Made by a program: the position numbers and the translations under genes
The notes under the pieces: generated by a model
Databases searched by the model: none
What the model saw: the letters and a program-made list of their open reading frames with translations, nothing else
What the model was told of the DNA's origin: nothing
Part shown: positions 1 to 17,903 of the stretch, piece by piece
Layout: each line of letters begins with the position of its first letter
Numbering within the stretch: the first letter of the stretch is position 1
Assembly (NCBI GenBank): GCA_034509925.1
Contig: CM067537.1
Span: 9,442,001-9,506,000 of the forward strand
Reading direction: 5' to 3'
DNA length: 64,000 bases
Source of the DNA: Hirudinaria manillensis
Lineage: Eukaryota > Annelida > Clitellata > Hirudinida > Hirudinidae

Positions 1-236
1 TTCATGATGAATAAATTATTGCCACACGATTTTGACGATACATTTAAGACTCGCAAATTTAACCGCATTTCACTTCTAAAAGATTTGCATAAATTATTAT
101 AATTTGTTATCAAGATTAGCATAAATTATTACAATTTGTTATCAAGGCTAATTAATGAATAAGATAAACTTTGTTTTGAGAGTGATACAGGCACGTTGAG
201 ATAAATTGCGTTTAACGTTTTAACGTCGTTCGAAAG

Positions 237-3791
<3,555 letters not shown>

Positions 3792-5797
3792 TGTTGCCAG
3801 AGAACGGCAGTTTTGAGATACGAACGGCTAAGTGCAACGTTTCGCACTTGAGGATGCCGTCATGTGTCCAAATCATGTCGTGATTGTTATGATCATTTGT
3901 TACGATTAAATATATTTTTTTTTATGAATACCATAAATATTTCACTGATGTGGAACAGAATCGTTTTAGCCATCTAACATTTTAACAGATCTAACGAATT
4001 TATCAGGATTTGACTTTTTATTTTTATGGTTATGGTAGTCATAGAACGTCGGGTCTCGTGGACCAATTCAAGATCTAGAATTAGTAAGCTACAAAACCTT
4101 GATGGCTATCTTGATATCCAAACAATCTAAAACCGGATCTAAAATCTGTAGCGATCTGTCGAGATCAGGTGCAGGGATGTTTAGGTTCAGATATGTTAGG
4201 ATTATTCAACAATCTATATGCAACATCATACAGTGATTATGGAAAACCAAAACTAAAAATAGAATTCATTTCTCAGTCATCACTTGAAACTTCGTTACGA
4301 GCTAGCCAGCAGACTTTTTTCACAAAATGTCAGAATAACCATTGCATAGCCTCAGTTTTGTCATGTTGAAATCTTGCTAAAAGTATAAACAACGACAACT
4401 TTAGTAAATAAAAACATTTCCTTGTAATACTAGAACAACTCGCAGTACAACTTGTGGTACAACTCGTAGTACAACTTGTAATAACCCATGAGATTCAAGT
4501 CATTCCTTAAGAAACACTTCAAAAGACACTCACAATGTGATCATGTGATCATGTGCCTCCCCATACAAAAAAATGCTACTTTTAAGACAATTAGGACAAA
4601 AGTAAATGAATGAATAACAGAGAGAAGTGGTTCTATAGTGAGGACTCAAGCAATATTCGGCAATATTAAGCAATGTTCAGCATCTCCAAGGACATAGTTC
4701 AAATAGGGATCAAACTATTAAGTGAAATCTTGTAATTTTGCCAGCTTAAAGCATGCCGTGAACAACAGTCGATCCTCATTATGAATTCAACGTAAGACGA
4801 GCAGGAAACATTTAAAATCTAAATCTTAAAAAACAAAGATCCACGACCATGCTCCATCAGATTAATCACATTTCTAGAATCATAAAATGCTAGACAGGCA
4901 AAGTCATAGTTGTCTGAATCTGTGTAATTAGCAAAAGGATGGCAAAAGGTATGTTGTCGGTAGAATTTAAATCCACGAGTCTTCAAAATCGTGATCGATG
5001 TTTGCTCAACGATGAAGATTTAAAAACTCGAGTAAATCCGAGTCGCAAAGCAGTAAAGCCTATTACGTATAAAAACGATAAGATTAAGAACCCGTCGTTA
5101 AAAATCATCCATAATTAAAATCAAGCCACGGCACGATGAGAACGAATCGAATAACATAAATTTCTAAAACAGCCAAATCGGGATACAAAAATTTCAGTTA
5201 AAATTAACATTCTTTGTCCAAAAAAAACGAAAAACAAAGAAAGCAAAGATAAACTCCGAACATCTTCAAAAAAAAACTAAATGCGTTCAAGGTTGGTATC
5301 AACACTAGTAGCCATTGATTCTCTTAAAGCACTACTTTCAATGAAGTAAGCAATTATTAATTTAGCAATGCTAATATATTATTTATATAATATATTTATT
5401 ATTTATATTCCATTAAATTCAGGTCAAAGCATCTGAAACGTTGAAATAAGAAGAAAGTTCCTTTTAGGGTCGTCGAGTCCGTATTCGTCGCTCAAATGCG
5501 TTCGCTTCGTGTTCCTGATGATGATAATTTAATGATAATAATTTAACGATAAGGTTTCAAACTAAGGTAAACAAATCTACTTTTTAAAACCTATGCAAAT
5601 ATATCATTATATAATTGATTATTATAACCCTAACCCTAATTAACAAATTCAACAACAGACAACAAAGGCAACTGAAAGTGTAATTTTAAGAAAAAATAGT
5701 TTGTCCAAAGTATCTTATGTGCACCTAAGCCGACCAATGGTATTTAAGGATAGAAACCGACCAATAGTATTTAAGGATAGAAACCGACCGATGTTAT
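3792..5797. other. Intergenic spacer between two convergent genes
   Basis: AT-rich sequence between the 3' ends of the PKC gene (+) and the LamG-WD40 receptor gene (-). No coding segment is convincing. It should contain both 3' UTRs; AT-rich sequence with ATTAAATAT near 3904 could serve PKC polyadenylation. A two-unit CCCTAA motif lies near 5627. Confidence 0.6.
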
Positions 5798-5810
5798 TTA
5801 AGGGTTGAAG
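5730..5810. repeat. 27-bp unit in three tandem copies spanning the receptor stop codon
   Basis: Three adjacent 27-base units at 5730-5756, 5757-5783 and 5784-5810, each beginning CCGACC and containing TATTTAAGG. Read on the minus strand, the first unit met contains the receptor's last sense codons and its TAA stop (5798-5800). The next two copies repeat the stop context in the 3' UTR. Confidence 0.9.
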
Positions 5811-8090
5811 GTCCTTCGATCGATGGTTGCCGTAGATCGAACCACTCTCAACATGATCAGTTTCCTGGCTCCTCCCTTATCGCCGAGAGCAACTACCGTC
5901 TTCTTATTGTTGCTAAGCAACACCTAACAAAAGTTAAAACGTTAACTTCACCTTTGTAATATTAACAATGTTATTTTCAATGCTATAATAATAATAATAA
6001 TAATAGTGATAATCATCATCATCATCGCTGCAAACAAACAAAAACCTTGAAGATGGTCATTCCCGCATCGATGGCAGCCACGGAGGTTCCGTCCGAGACT
6101 TTCCAAAGCCTGATGGTTCCGTCCCTGGATCCCGAACCTATCAGTTCGTTGTCAGGTGAAATAGTTGCACACCACACCTGCGACGAGGAAACAAGTGTTT
6201 TTTTAAAAATAAAGTATTCGAAGACGACGACTCCCGAAGTCGTTCGAACCTCGTCTCGGTGTCCGATGAGGGTGTGAACGAGATTCTCGCTTTCCACGTC
6301 CCACGCTTTCAGAGTTCCGTCGGCGGATGCGGACACGAGGAGCTGACCGTCCCTGCTCACGACGACCTCCTTGATCTCTCCCTGATGAGCCAACAATCCC
6401 GGACCTCCGATGCTTCGAACCTGTCTTCCGGTCTTCAAACTCCACACGACCATCTCCCCCCTCCTGGTGCCGGTAACCGCTTCTTTGTCGTTGAGAAGGG
6501 CCGTCACCTCCACCGCCGCATCCATCGCGGCGACTTTCGTGCCCGCTGCGCCCACGTCGGGAGAAGCCAAGTCGAAGGTCACGTAGTTGGCAGTTCCGTC
6601 GTAAGAGTTCTGGAAACCGGCCACGACGTAGCGCCCGTCCTTCGAGGAATTCAGGTAACTGGAATACAATTAATTCAGGTAATTGGAATACAATTAATTG
6701 TAATACAATTTTTATGTCTATTATTTCCAATCGATTTCTCATCAATAAACTCGTCCTAACCTGATGTGGTCTGCAAATCCGATGCTGGCATCGCACTTGA
6801 TGTGCCTCACTGGTTCGTTGTTTAGGATGTCCCAGATGACGATGGTCGTTCCTCCTCCGAACTTTTCGGTCCTTCCGAGCACCACTTTCTCTCCGTCGTT
6901 CATCATGCAGCTGGCCGTACACATCTCTGTCCTGCTCATTTCCAGAGGCTTACCAGTTTCAAAGTCCCAGACCTGGAGCAACAAAACAAAATCAATGAAT
7001 GGAAATATGAATAATGGCAACTCTTGAAGCTGATACGTCTCTTGGTATTTGTACCGAGTATGCAATCATTATCGACATCACACCTGCAGCCTTCTGTGAT
7101 GGACTTTGTTGCTCGAACCGGTCTCGTTCAGATCGACGGGCTCCAATTCTGCTACTTGGCCGACCAATAAGGTGTCTCCGTTTGCGAGGTGAAGGTCGGT
7201 CGAACCAAGCTCCTCCCCCCTCATGACTTTCACGAGTTCGCCGGACTGTCGACGAAGTTGTTAAATCGATTAGCCGACCGAGCGGAAATCAATTGTCACG
7301 TGATAACTAATCACTCTAACCTATAGAAAAGAGAAACAAAAAATTTGAAAAATGTCTTACCTTCAGATCCCACACTTGAGGCGGTCCGCAGTTTGAACCG
7401 GTCACGACGAATCTGCCGTTGTTGGTCATCTGGACGCAGTCGACCCTGATCTCCTCGGCGGTCACGAAACTCCTCTGACCTTGACCGAGCGTCGAGGAGC
7501 GTCCGAGAGTGGAATCGGGTCCCGTGAGTTGTCGTTGTTGTTGGATCATGCGCTGTTGTTGTTGCTGGGTGAAAATCTCCTGCTGGTTGAAACCTCCGTA
7601 ACTCAGGTCGACGTTCTTCATGGAGAATTGACCGGTGCCGAACTGGTTGAGCCCGAACTGCCCCCCGGGAGACGAAGGGAGGCTGAAGTTGTCCATGGGA
7701 ATTCCCCCTTGCTGGGTCAGTATCTGGTCAGTAGGAAGATTATTGCTATTTTCCTCTGCTTAATTATTGCTTAAACAAAATGCAACTCCTATTCTACCAG
7801 ATCTACTGGCAATCAATCATCAGACATTATCGCCTTTGTGCTTACCCGATAGCAACAATAGAGGATGCTTAATGAAATCAAAGCTCATGAAATTGGTGCA
7901 AAGTATTTTTTACGAAGTTGTAAGCGACCTGGCTACGTTCGTAGGAATAAGTGACCGATTGGTTGAGCGGTTGAGGAGGAGGCTCCTGGAATCCTTGCAG
8001 CCCTTGCACGTCTTGCCTGTATTCGGATGCAGTCGACCTGACAGTATGGTAGCCTGCAGGAGCATTGGCAGTTCCAGAAATATGGTAGCC
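5798..8090 (-). other. Cytoplasmic linker and WD40 beta-propeller of the receptor
   Basis: Exons 7929-8090, 7361-7723, 7084-7245, 6761-6972, 6250-6658, 6046-6177 and 5798-5923. The linker is Gln/Pro-rich and holds a poly-Gln run (IFTQQQQQRMIQQQRQ). Blade-ending strands are QVWDLK, QVWDFE, VIWDIL, VTFDLA, VVWSLK, KAWDVE and RLWKVS, with GH-type turns (LIGHRDE) and structural Asp residues (SASADGT, GSGSRDGT). The last exon gives another half-blade and ends in RRTFNP. No enzymatic motif is visible, so an intracellular protein scaffold is the natural inference. Confidence 0.88.
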
Positions 8091-11000
8091 CTGTAAGAAA
8101 ATGCATATAAATTCATAAGCATATCGTTACTGTTCAATCGTTTATGTTATTCTGTAACACGTTCATCATCTTCAATTCTAACCTGGATGGTTCCGCCCGT
8201 TCCTCCGGTGATGATCACTCCCGAATCCGTTTGCATCCCTCTCTGGTCCACGCCGTCGACTCCTCCGGTCGTCTTTGGCGCATTCATGGCAGGGAAGTGA
8301 TCCCTCAGGTCGGTGCCCGTCGGAACCCCGCTTTCCCCGTTCGCAGCTGCCGAGAGAAGAGGAGCGGCCGCGGACGACGTCGAGGGTTTGGAGCCTCCCA
8401 AGAGACCTGGCTTGAATTTGTAAAGAGCCCACATGGCAGAACTGGCGAGAAGGAGCGCCCCGATCATGGCTCCCGCCACTCCGGCCGCCCTGGCACCTCC
8501 TCCGTCGCCGGCCGGAACGACCGCGGCCTCTCCGATGACCTTTTCGAACACCGGTCCCCCCTCGGGGTCGAGTACGCCTCCGTTGCCCCAAGAGATTCCG
8601 GTGCCGTCTCCGGGGTCGTCGACGTTCTCGCCCGGGACGATCGGGGGTTTTATGCCCGGGGGGAGGGTGGTTCCTGGGGTGGGCTGTATGGGCCTGATAA
8701 TAATTTCATTCGTTACAAATATTATTAAAGATAACAAAGCAGGAACAAAGTCGACTGAATATATTGACAATAACATGACAACGAGCTGTGAGTCGTGATA
8801 TGGGACAATATCAACAATGTCAATAATTACATTTAATTAATTAACTTCTTCAGCAATAATTACATTTATTTAAGTAATTTCTTCAGAAAAATCTTAAAAG
8901 TCTCCACCGAGTGACAGAAGGAAACATGGTAACGTATTAAAGAACGCGTACGTCGTAACACGTCGGTACAAAGCACGTACATTAAAATCGAGAGAACTTA
9001 CGTGACTTTGGGGTAATGCTTCTCGACGTAGAAAGGATGAGTGGCATCGTAAACGTCTCCTCTGGTGTTCGTTTGACCATTTTCAATGACTCTCCATCCA
9101 TTAACATAAACACCTTTCGTGGATGGTATAAATTCACCGAGTTATAGCAGTTAGTGTGATATCATTATTTTTTAAACTAATTTAAACCAGAATTTATCTA
9201 TATTTATTTTATATCAATTTATTTATACTAACAGAGACTTAAAATTAAAGGTTCATTAAAGTTAACCACAAACAAAATAAGAGAACGAACCTGCTATGAT
9301 ACCATCAAAGTGTTTAATAATTTCATTTCTGGAATCCAAATCTCCGCCTAACTTGATGATTGACATGTCATCAAAAAGTACATTGGTCGCACCAGCTGTA
9401 ACAAATAAATATTCATTCAACAATAATTCAACACTCAAATGCAATCAAATATTCATAAATAAAATATTTACCATTAAAACTGATTATTCATCCACTAAAT
9501 ATTCAGAATTATTATTATTAAAAATAACACGACGTGCCGGCCGCTCGTGCCGGCCAAAGTCGAATCGCTAAATAACGGCGACGTCCGACGATGACGACGT
9601 CGGGAAGCAAAGAACCGAGACCGACCGAAGTCGATTCTCTTCTCGGGGTAATCGTCGACCCTCAGGTAGGCCCCCTCCCCCTCCCTGACGAAGACGACTC
9701 GATGAGGATGCCCGTCGCCGAAACTTCTGGTGCTCTCCGCGATTCGATGGATTCTGTCGCCGACTCTGTAAAGGGACACGACGTGTCCGTTCTCCTGACG
9801 ACGAAAGACGATAATAGTTTAACGATGTAACAGAGATAACAGGTCAACGATGTAACAGAGATAACTTGTCTTAACAGAGATAACAGGTCAACGATGTAAC
9901 AGAGATAATAGTTTAACAATGTAAGAGGTATCAATAATGTGTTAATACACAATACATTGAATGGATTGCACATAAGAAATTATTCATAAGTATTACCAAT
10001 AATATTAATTTCATCGGTCTATGGATTGCCGTCGTGCAACTAGTAATTATTTTCTTAAATTTTCCCCATTTCTACTCAATCATTGCTTATCAATCGATTG
10101 AATAATATTAGATTGAATAATATTATTATTTACTTGCAGTTATAAAGAAATAAAAGAATTACAGCAGAAAGATTAGAAAGAACACACAAATTATTAATTT
10201 AAATTTATTATAAAATTATCATAAAATTATTATAAACTTAATTGTTTCAACTCACGAGTTTTAATTCTATGAAATCTCCTCCAATTCCGTCTGCCCTGAG
10301 CAGCGTTCCGTTGTTTTCGTGGGTCACGAACATCAGCGAAATTCTGTCACCAGAGGTCGTCTTCGTAGGTTGGAGTCTCAAGATGGCGATGCCTTTATTT
10401 TCCCTCAACGAGAAGATGAAGCCACGTGCCTCTGCGGACGAACGATTGCAAAAGATAAGACATTGAAAGACCATTATTTGTTATTCGTTTGTTATTTATT
10501 TGTTATTTGTTATTAAGATCTTGTTATTCATATTCATATAAGATCCAAAAATAGAATATTTAAGATCATAACATTAAGAGCGACAAATAAAACGTCAAGA
10601 CGTTAAAACGTACCGTCGTTGCATTTGTTTCCGACATAAGAAGTCATGTTGCAGTCGCACCAGAAACCGTCCGATCTCTCGTGACATTCTCCTCCGTAGC
10701 TGCAAATTCCTGGCACGCAGTAACCGCTTGCATCTGAAGTACGAAAAAATATTCAAATTACGATCCGAAATCATAAAAACATCAAAATCCGCCGACGTAC
10801 GACTCTCGCCTTTCGATCGATTGGAATCGATCGGTCCGACTACTGACGACAAAAATCCTGCTCGGCAAGTAATAGAAATAATTAATGACTTACTGTTATT
10901 AACGACGTGATGTTATTAACAACATATTGTTATTAACGACGTAATGTTATTAACAACATATTTTTACTAACGACATATTGTTATTACCAACATATTGTTA

Positions 11001-14000
11001 TTAACAACATATTTTTATTAACAACATATTGTTATCAACGACGTAATGTTATTAACAACATATTTTTATTAACGACGTAATGTTAAAACAACTTAAATTT
11101 CCATCATTCCTTCCTACCTGAACATCCCGCGGTGATGAACGGACCGAGATGAGAATCGACGTCGAGTCGAATGAATTTCCTGTCCACGACGAGATTTGCC
11201 AAACAACCCGAGTAGCCCTTCCCGGATCGGAGGGCGCTCGGCAGACGTTCCTTGATCTCGGCGGGCACGTTGCCGAGGTAAAGTCTGTCCTTCAGGTCCA
11301 GGGTGTGTCTGCTGGGTCTGCGGAACGTGCGGGGTTTTAGAACGACGGAAAGGAACGACGAAACGAGTCTGTCGAAAGAGAGACTCACTCGAATTGCAGA
11401 ACGTTTCTAAACTTCTGATCGACGACGACGTGATATAGGTCGTTCGACTTCTGAGAGATGACGATTTCGTGCCACTTGTCGTCGTTCAAGCGACCTGCAG
11501 ATGACGTCACTTCCTTGACGCCCGTTCCGTCGTTGGCCGCGACGTGAAGGCGTCCGTCCACGAGTTCCACTGGAAAAAAGGTCGAAACGTCGGAGGCGAG
11601 TACAAAAGCGTCGTAAAATCTAGAAACGAACCCGCGAAGAAATCTTCCTCGTGTCCGGGGTTGTAGAGGAGGAGGACGTCCGACTCCTTCGTCTTGAACA
11701 TGAAAGTCACGTTGGTGTCCCCGAGGAATTGAAGAGGATCGAGGTAGAGGAAGGCGTCGGAATTCGCCCTGACGGTGACGGGGTTGTGCGGCACGACCCT
11801 CTCCTCGCCCGTGACGTTGAAAGTCGCGACGACGTTCGAGTCGGGGTTCGCGACGCCGATTCTAGGCAAATAATCGACTCCGTCGACGAACAAATTCTGA
11901 ACGTGTCCGACGAACGAACGTTCTTCGTCCCTTCCGAGAACGATTCGATCGATCAGGAAGTCGAAGTCCTCTGCAGGGAACGTGACTGAAAAGTAATGAA
12001 AAAGCCATGCAAAAGTAATGCAAAAGATGACGGACTCAACGACGGACTCAGAGGACAACATTTTGAAAATCAAATGCAACTCACAGGTGGTCTTCTCGCA
12101 GTCGTCGACGTAAGCTTCGAGGTGATTGGCTCTTCTCTTTATGTGCACGGTGTGCCATTGGTTGTCGTTGAGAGGATGTGCACATTTGAATGATTCAAAA
12201 ATGGACTTTAAAGAAAAACAATAAATAGGGATGAAGTTAACATTAATAATTATTGTTGCTGTTACACATATTTTTGGAATGAACTTATTATTATTATTAT
12301 TAATATTAATATTATTATTATTTACAATTATTTATAAACTGACACTTTTAGCATTGCCAAAGCGACTCTCCACTCTTCCGATTCCTCCATCCAAGGTGAC
12401 CTTGAGAAGGTCAAAATTGCGGTAGTTGTTGGCGGTGAAGAGATGGACATCCTCCTTTGGGGTTTTGAATCTGACGGAGATGTCGTTGGTGTGGGTGACC
12501 TTTGTGGGTGTAAAGGTTATCTCAAATCGATCTTTATCTCCTAAGTGGGCAAACCCTGCAACTAAAAGACAAGGAGACAAATTTCAGATATTTGTTCTGG
12601 AAACAAAATCATTGACAGTCAATAGTATAATAATAATAATAATAATAAAATAATAATAATAATAATAATAATAGTCCTATTTTCATTGAATAAATCACAT
12701 AAATACACATAAATCCTACAATTATTTAATTTTTTCTAAATTTGTTTTCTGATTGGTGTTCAGAATCAATATTCAGTCTCCAGTGGGAATTAAATGAATG
12801 CACCGAACCACGACCGACCTAGCTGGCAGTTCCTTCCCGTGAACGTCGTATCCGAGCAGTCGCAACGATACCCTTTCTGAACTTCGCTGCAGATTCCTCC
12901 GTTTCTGCAGGGTCGATGAGAGCAGAATTCCAAAGACGGCGTGCACTGGGGCCTGATCGGCCCGACCGCCCTGCCGAGGGCCTCGACGAGGTCCAAGGTT
13001 TCTCCGCTGTCGAACCTGACTCCCCACACGCAGCCCTGGAAAAATTCTCGTCTCTCCTTGTTCCAGGAGTGCCACGGAAGGTCCCGATCCGTGCCGCCAA
13101 GGTACAGGGTTTTATCCTTGTGAGAGAAAATGTCGAGGGATCTGTTCCTGCCTTGCACCAATTCGTGGGTGACCGTCTGGTCGTCCAAGGTCAACTTCAG
13201 TCGGTCGTTACTGCTCGCCACTTTAATGTAGTGCTCCTTGTTGTCGTCGACCCTCGACGCTCCGTGACCGAACCTCAGCCTCTGATAACCTCGTCCGAAG
13301 TCCGCCACGAGGTAAGGGGTGCCGTCGTACAACTCGATCAGGGCGGGGTTGTATGGGTACGACCGGTGCTGAAGAGCAGATGGATGATGATGATGATAAT
13401 TATATTAGGTATAGTCTTGGTTAATAACGACGTGGCATGATCATCATCATAAAGCGTAATGTTCAAACATTAAATAATTAATATCCATTTAGAGATCAAC
13501 CTGAATATAAGCGAGTATGCCCCTAGGTTGTATGGTCCTGAACTTCATCTCGTAGCTTGAAACTCCGTCCTCTGGATGAGGTGTCTTGATACCAGAAATG
13601 CTCACGAATCCAGTTCCATCAAAAGTTACGGGTACGTCTTGTTTCGGCTTGCTCTGGACGGCGACGATGATGGTAGACTCAATTTATTTATTCCATTTAT
13701 TAATTACATTAATTAATTTCATGTTTACACGAAGCATAACAAAAGAGCGACCTTTTCCTCTCCTTCGGTCACGTGGAACGTGATCGGCGACGGATGTCGA
13801 AGTCCCACGTAGTCGTCTCTTTCGTCCGTCCACGACCCCGTGACGTTCACGAACGGCGGATACGGTCGAATGAACACCAGTCCTTTGTAATCGAAGTCTT
13901 GAGGGAAGTTTTCTCCTTTGTGCCAAATCTTCGAGGAATAAATTAAAAACCGACTCAAAACGGTTCTTTGAAACATTCATTTGCAAAACGTTCATTCGTT

Positions 14001-17000
14001 TGCAACACGTTCATTCATTTGAATTCATTACCTCCCTGATTTTTCCATCAAAATTGGAGTTGATGAAGTGATGGGTGAGATTCCAGGTTTGGCTGGAACC
14101 TCCGACGTAAGTCTGTCGAGGCCCGAAGAACGTGACCGGGAAATCTACTTCGAAGGTTTTATCTTGACCATCCACGAGGACGTCGATCTGTCGTTAACGA
14201 ATAATAATTAGTTAATGATCAATAATAATTAGTCAACGAGTCGTAAACAAAGTAACGGCTTCGCCTCGTTTCGTCGGCAAAGGACGGGTTTCCAGGCGAA
14301 TGTAAAGTTAGACATTTCTAACCGATAATTAAGCGGTTATTATGAAACGCGTCGACTTTAATTACTAATAACTTCGTGCAAACATTATTTTGTTACTAGA
14401 TCGTAGTAAATGTTAAAACCTCTTTGTCATTTCTCGATATGATGATCTCATGCCATTGGTTGTTATTCATTTCAGGCCGACCAATGGGAGTCCTGGCCAC
14501 TTTACCATCTCGGGTTATGACAAAGTACAGCTGTCCACCCTAAGGAAGGACAACAACAAATGTTGTTTATCACTATCATCATCATCATCATCATCATCAG
14601 CAGCACTACGATCACGAAGTATCGAACCTTGATCACGAGATGGACGTTATTGGATGGATCCCCATTGAACCAAAGGAGTCCGTCGGGATTGTTAGTCAAG
14701 AAGTTAATCTTCATTTTCTCCTCGCGACTCGGCCTCAAGAATTCCTGAGGAAGGTGGGAAAGGTCATAGACGTACCAAGTTCTTCCGTCGAATATCATCC
14801 TCTTGTTAGATCCCGGATAGACGGAAGGAAAGACGAAAGGCGGAGAAGGAGTCGCGATTCCCCAGGGAAGCGTGGGACCCGAAGTCCATTCTGACGGTCG
14901 AACGCGTACTCGTTTTAAAACGCGTGTGTTTTAAATTATTTTCATTCGATATAATAATATGATATTTAATAAATTTTAAAAAATTTCACAAAAGCAGTCG
15001 GATCATTGGCCAAAGAGGGATCGCTTCGTACCCGATGAAATGAGACCCTTCCTGACGAGTAAATCCCTCCTGGCCTCCCAGAACTGCATGTCGTCGAACA
15101 CCGCGCTCGCGAACTTCCCGCCGAACGTCTCCGCGTTCGCACGTCCGACGTAGAATTTCCTGAGGCTGTTAAAGGTGTGCTGTCCGCCCGGATTGGCCTC
15201 TCCCACGGTGGAGCTCGCCTTCTCTCCGTTGACGTACAAAGACGCACCTTCGACGGGGGACCAGGAGAGGTCGACCTTCAAAACAAATGTGCTTCGATTA
15301 ATTTTTAAGGATTTTTTCTTGCAGATATTTTGGCGATCGTCCGTCGAACGTCTCGTTCGTTCGTGCTTCGTTCGTTTTTCCGACTCACCTGGTACCAGGT
15401 GTCGGGTGATAACTCGCCACTCGAGACTTTCCACATTTTATAAGAAGTCCTCAGGTCTGCAACGAGCCTACAAAGATTTTTTTATGTTTTTTCTAATAAC
15501 ATAACAACAACAACAACAACAATAATAATAATAATAACAATAAAAATAAATACAACAGCATGGTTCAGATATTATAGGATGAAGTGAGAAGACAACAATA
15601 ATGACTAAATTGATTTTATAACAAAGGATGGATGGATGGATGAATGGCAAAAACTTAAGAATTACCTCCTATTTCTGAGGTAAACATCTATGGGAGCACT
15701 GGAGAGCAAGTATTGGTTGTCCAGAATTTGGTTCGGTTTCAATTTCATTCGCAGGGTGAAACCTTGCTGGCAATCTTCCAAGTTTCCTAAAAATATTAAA
15801 TTTAGGAAGGTAAATGATGCAGTATTTGATTCTTTTAAATTAATAAATTAAAAATGCAAAAAATAATTCGTATAAAACACATTTTGATGTATTTCTGCTA
15901 ATCGATGGGAAGGGTTGTCTTATTTTATACAATTAGTTAAGGTTTATTAATTAATTAATTATTAATGCTCCACAAAAGGAAAGTTTTGACCTCGACAGAT
16001 GAACTGGCTGTCTGCACTTTCGAGGTATTGATTGTACCCGTCCAGTTCGACTCCCGTGGCGTTGATCGCAGGAACGGTGAATGCGTTTCCGTAGACCCTG
16101 ACCAATTGGTAAGGATTCACGAGTCGATTGCCGGCTATGACGTCCATGTCGAGGATGATCCTGTTTATGACTGGAAAAGAAAGCGAGTCGTGAACGCGAG
16201 GCTACGACCGAAAGACGGAAGAGTAAAAGATGCGATTCGCACTGACTCGGGTCGAGATCCAATGCGTCCCTGCTGGCATACCAGAACTGCAGTTCGTCGA
16301 CGCTGACGTTGCCCGTCTGCCTGCCGCCGACCTCCATGGGCCAACCCAGGTACACCTCGCGATTTTGAGGTTCCGGATGGCGGATCGTCTCGGGAACTTC
16401 TTTGCTGGCCACTTTCCGATCGTCCACCCAAACTTCGGCTCCCTTCTCCGGATGCCACGACAGGTCCAATTGTTGCCAAGTGTTGGGTTTTAGGACGTTC
16501 CTGGCTTCGATATTCCAAACGTAAGTGCCATTTTGGAAGTTGACTTGGAGCTGAGGGAAGAAACGATAACGATAATATTAATTTAAATTAACAAAAACGA
16601 CGGAGTCGCTCGTGAAAGCTCATAAAGTTAAAACATGTTTTTATTTACAAATGTTAAGAATTCTGAATCCAAACAGTTAGCGACATAACAAATTATTACT
16701 TAACTAACCTCGTCTCCGATCAGGGACAGGGAGTAAGATCCGGAAGTCAGGATCCTTCCGACCTCCCCGGACGCACGAATCAACATCGATATCGTCAGGC
16801 CGTTCGGGCACAGGGCAACGTTACCCATGCAAATTCTACTTTGATCCTGGAAAGAGGCGTAAGCCCTTGGGACGAGAACGAGACCGTTGCCCACTCTTCC
16901 CTGGCCGAGCGTTGCACCGTTGCGAAGATAAATGTCAAAGTCGGGATGATAAACTCTGCTTCCATCTTGTATTTCAAATGGAAAGTGGATGAACGTGATG

Positions 17001-17858
17001 GGATCTAAAAGAGAAACAACAAAACTTTTTGTTTGAAATCAAAATTTCAGCAATTATGAAAGCAAAAAGTAAATCAAAGATTCTGAAAATTTGCATTCAG
17101 AAGAACAAATTGTAATAGTAATCGTAATCGTAATTCTAGCTCTTGGAACATAACCTTCCAGCAAACAAAAACAGTAACAGAGCATTATGCTTTGTACCAC
17201 CCATACTAGTTGTAAACTGGTTACTTAGCCTATTATGATATAAAGACCTGTAGCTTATTACTAATGCACTACTGAGATTATTACTGATATAATCAATTGT
17301 TTCTAATCAATTGACTTTTTTAATTGCCCAACAATTCAATTCTGTACAAACCTCTCACAATGCTTTTAGAGCCAATCAGAGAATCCCTATTCGAGAACCA
17401 ATATTCGAATTCGTCGATGGTCGCGTCTGCATTTTGCGCCACCCCCCCGTCGTCCGGCTCCCCGGGATTGGCGGCCCCGACGAGTACGCGCGCATTTCGA
17501 CTGGCGAAGCCTCTGATCGAGGACCGATAGGCCGAACAGGTGCCCGCGGGACGATTGTTGACGTAAACTTTGAGGCCGGCGGTCGGTTGCCACGTGTACT
17601 CGACGAAATACCACTTGCCAGTTCGGAGACCCGGTACGATGACCTGCCACCTCTTCCCTCCGATGTTAACCACCACAAACAGTTTCTCACCACTGGCTGT
17701 ATAAACCTTTAATGGACAAACAGTCGATGTTCTTGAGTTGAAAATACAACAGATATTAAATCATGATATTTGGATAGAAGATATTCAAGGCAAATATCAA
17801 TGATTTAGGATAAATATCATTTAATATAGTGATAAACTTTATATTTTTAAACTATTTA

Positions 17859-17903
<45 letters not shown>

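Larger units (their letters stand above)
9002..14890 (-). other. Five LamG and two EGF domains of the receptor
   Basis: Exons 14628-14890, 14420-14539, 14032-14187 and 13752-13928 (LG1); 13501-13677 and 12819-13368 (LG2 then EGF1); 12344-12561, 12085-12205 and 11632-11985 (LG3 into LG4); 11389-11569 and 11118-11317 (rest of LG4); 10614-10733 (EGF2); 10256-10431, 9626-9794, 9291-9395 and 9002-9113 (LG5). LamG hallmarks recur: WFNGDP, NNNQWHEI, LYLGG, DKWHEIVIS, YSGCLANLVVD. EGF1 shows CSHRPCRNGGIC then CDC. EGF2 shows YCVPGICSYGGEC then WCDC. The order LG-LG-EGF-LG-LG-EGF-LG-membrane equals neurexin repeats LNS2 to LNS6. Confidence 0.85.

Noticed and set aside
6047-6759. Plus-strand open frames opposite the WD40 exons
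   Set aside because: Antisense shadows of the GC-rich receptor exons, which have clear WD40 motifs and phased introns on the minus strand.
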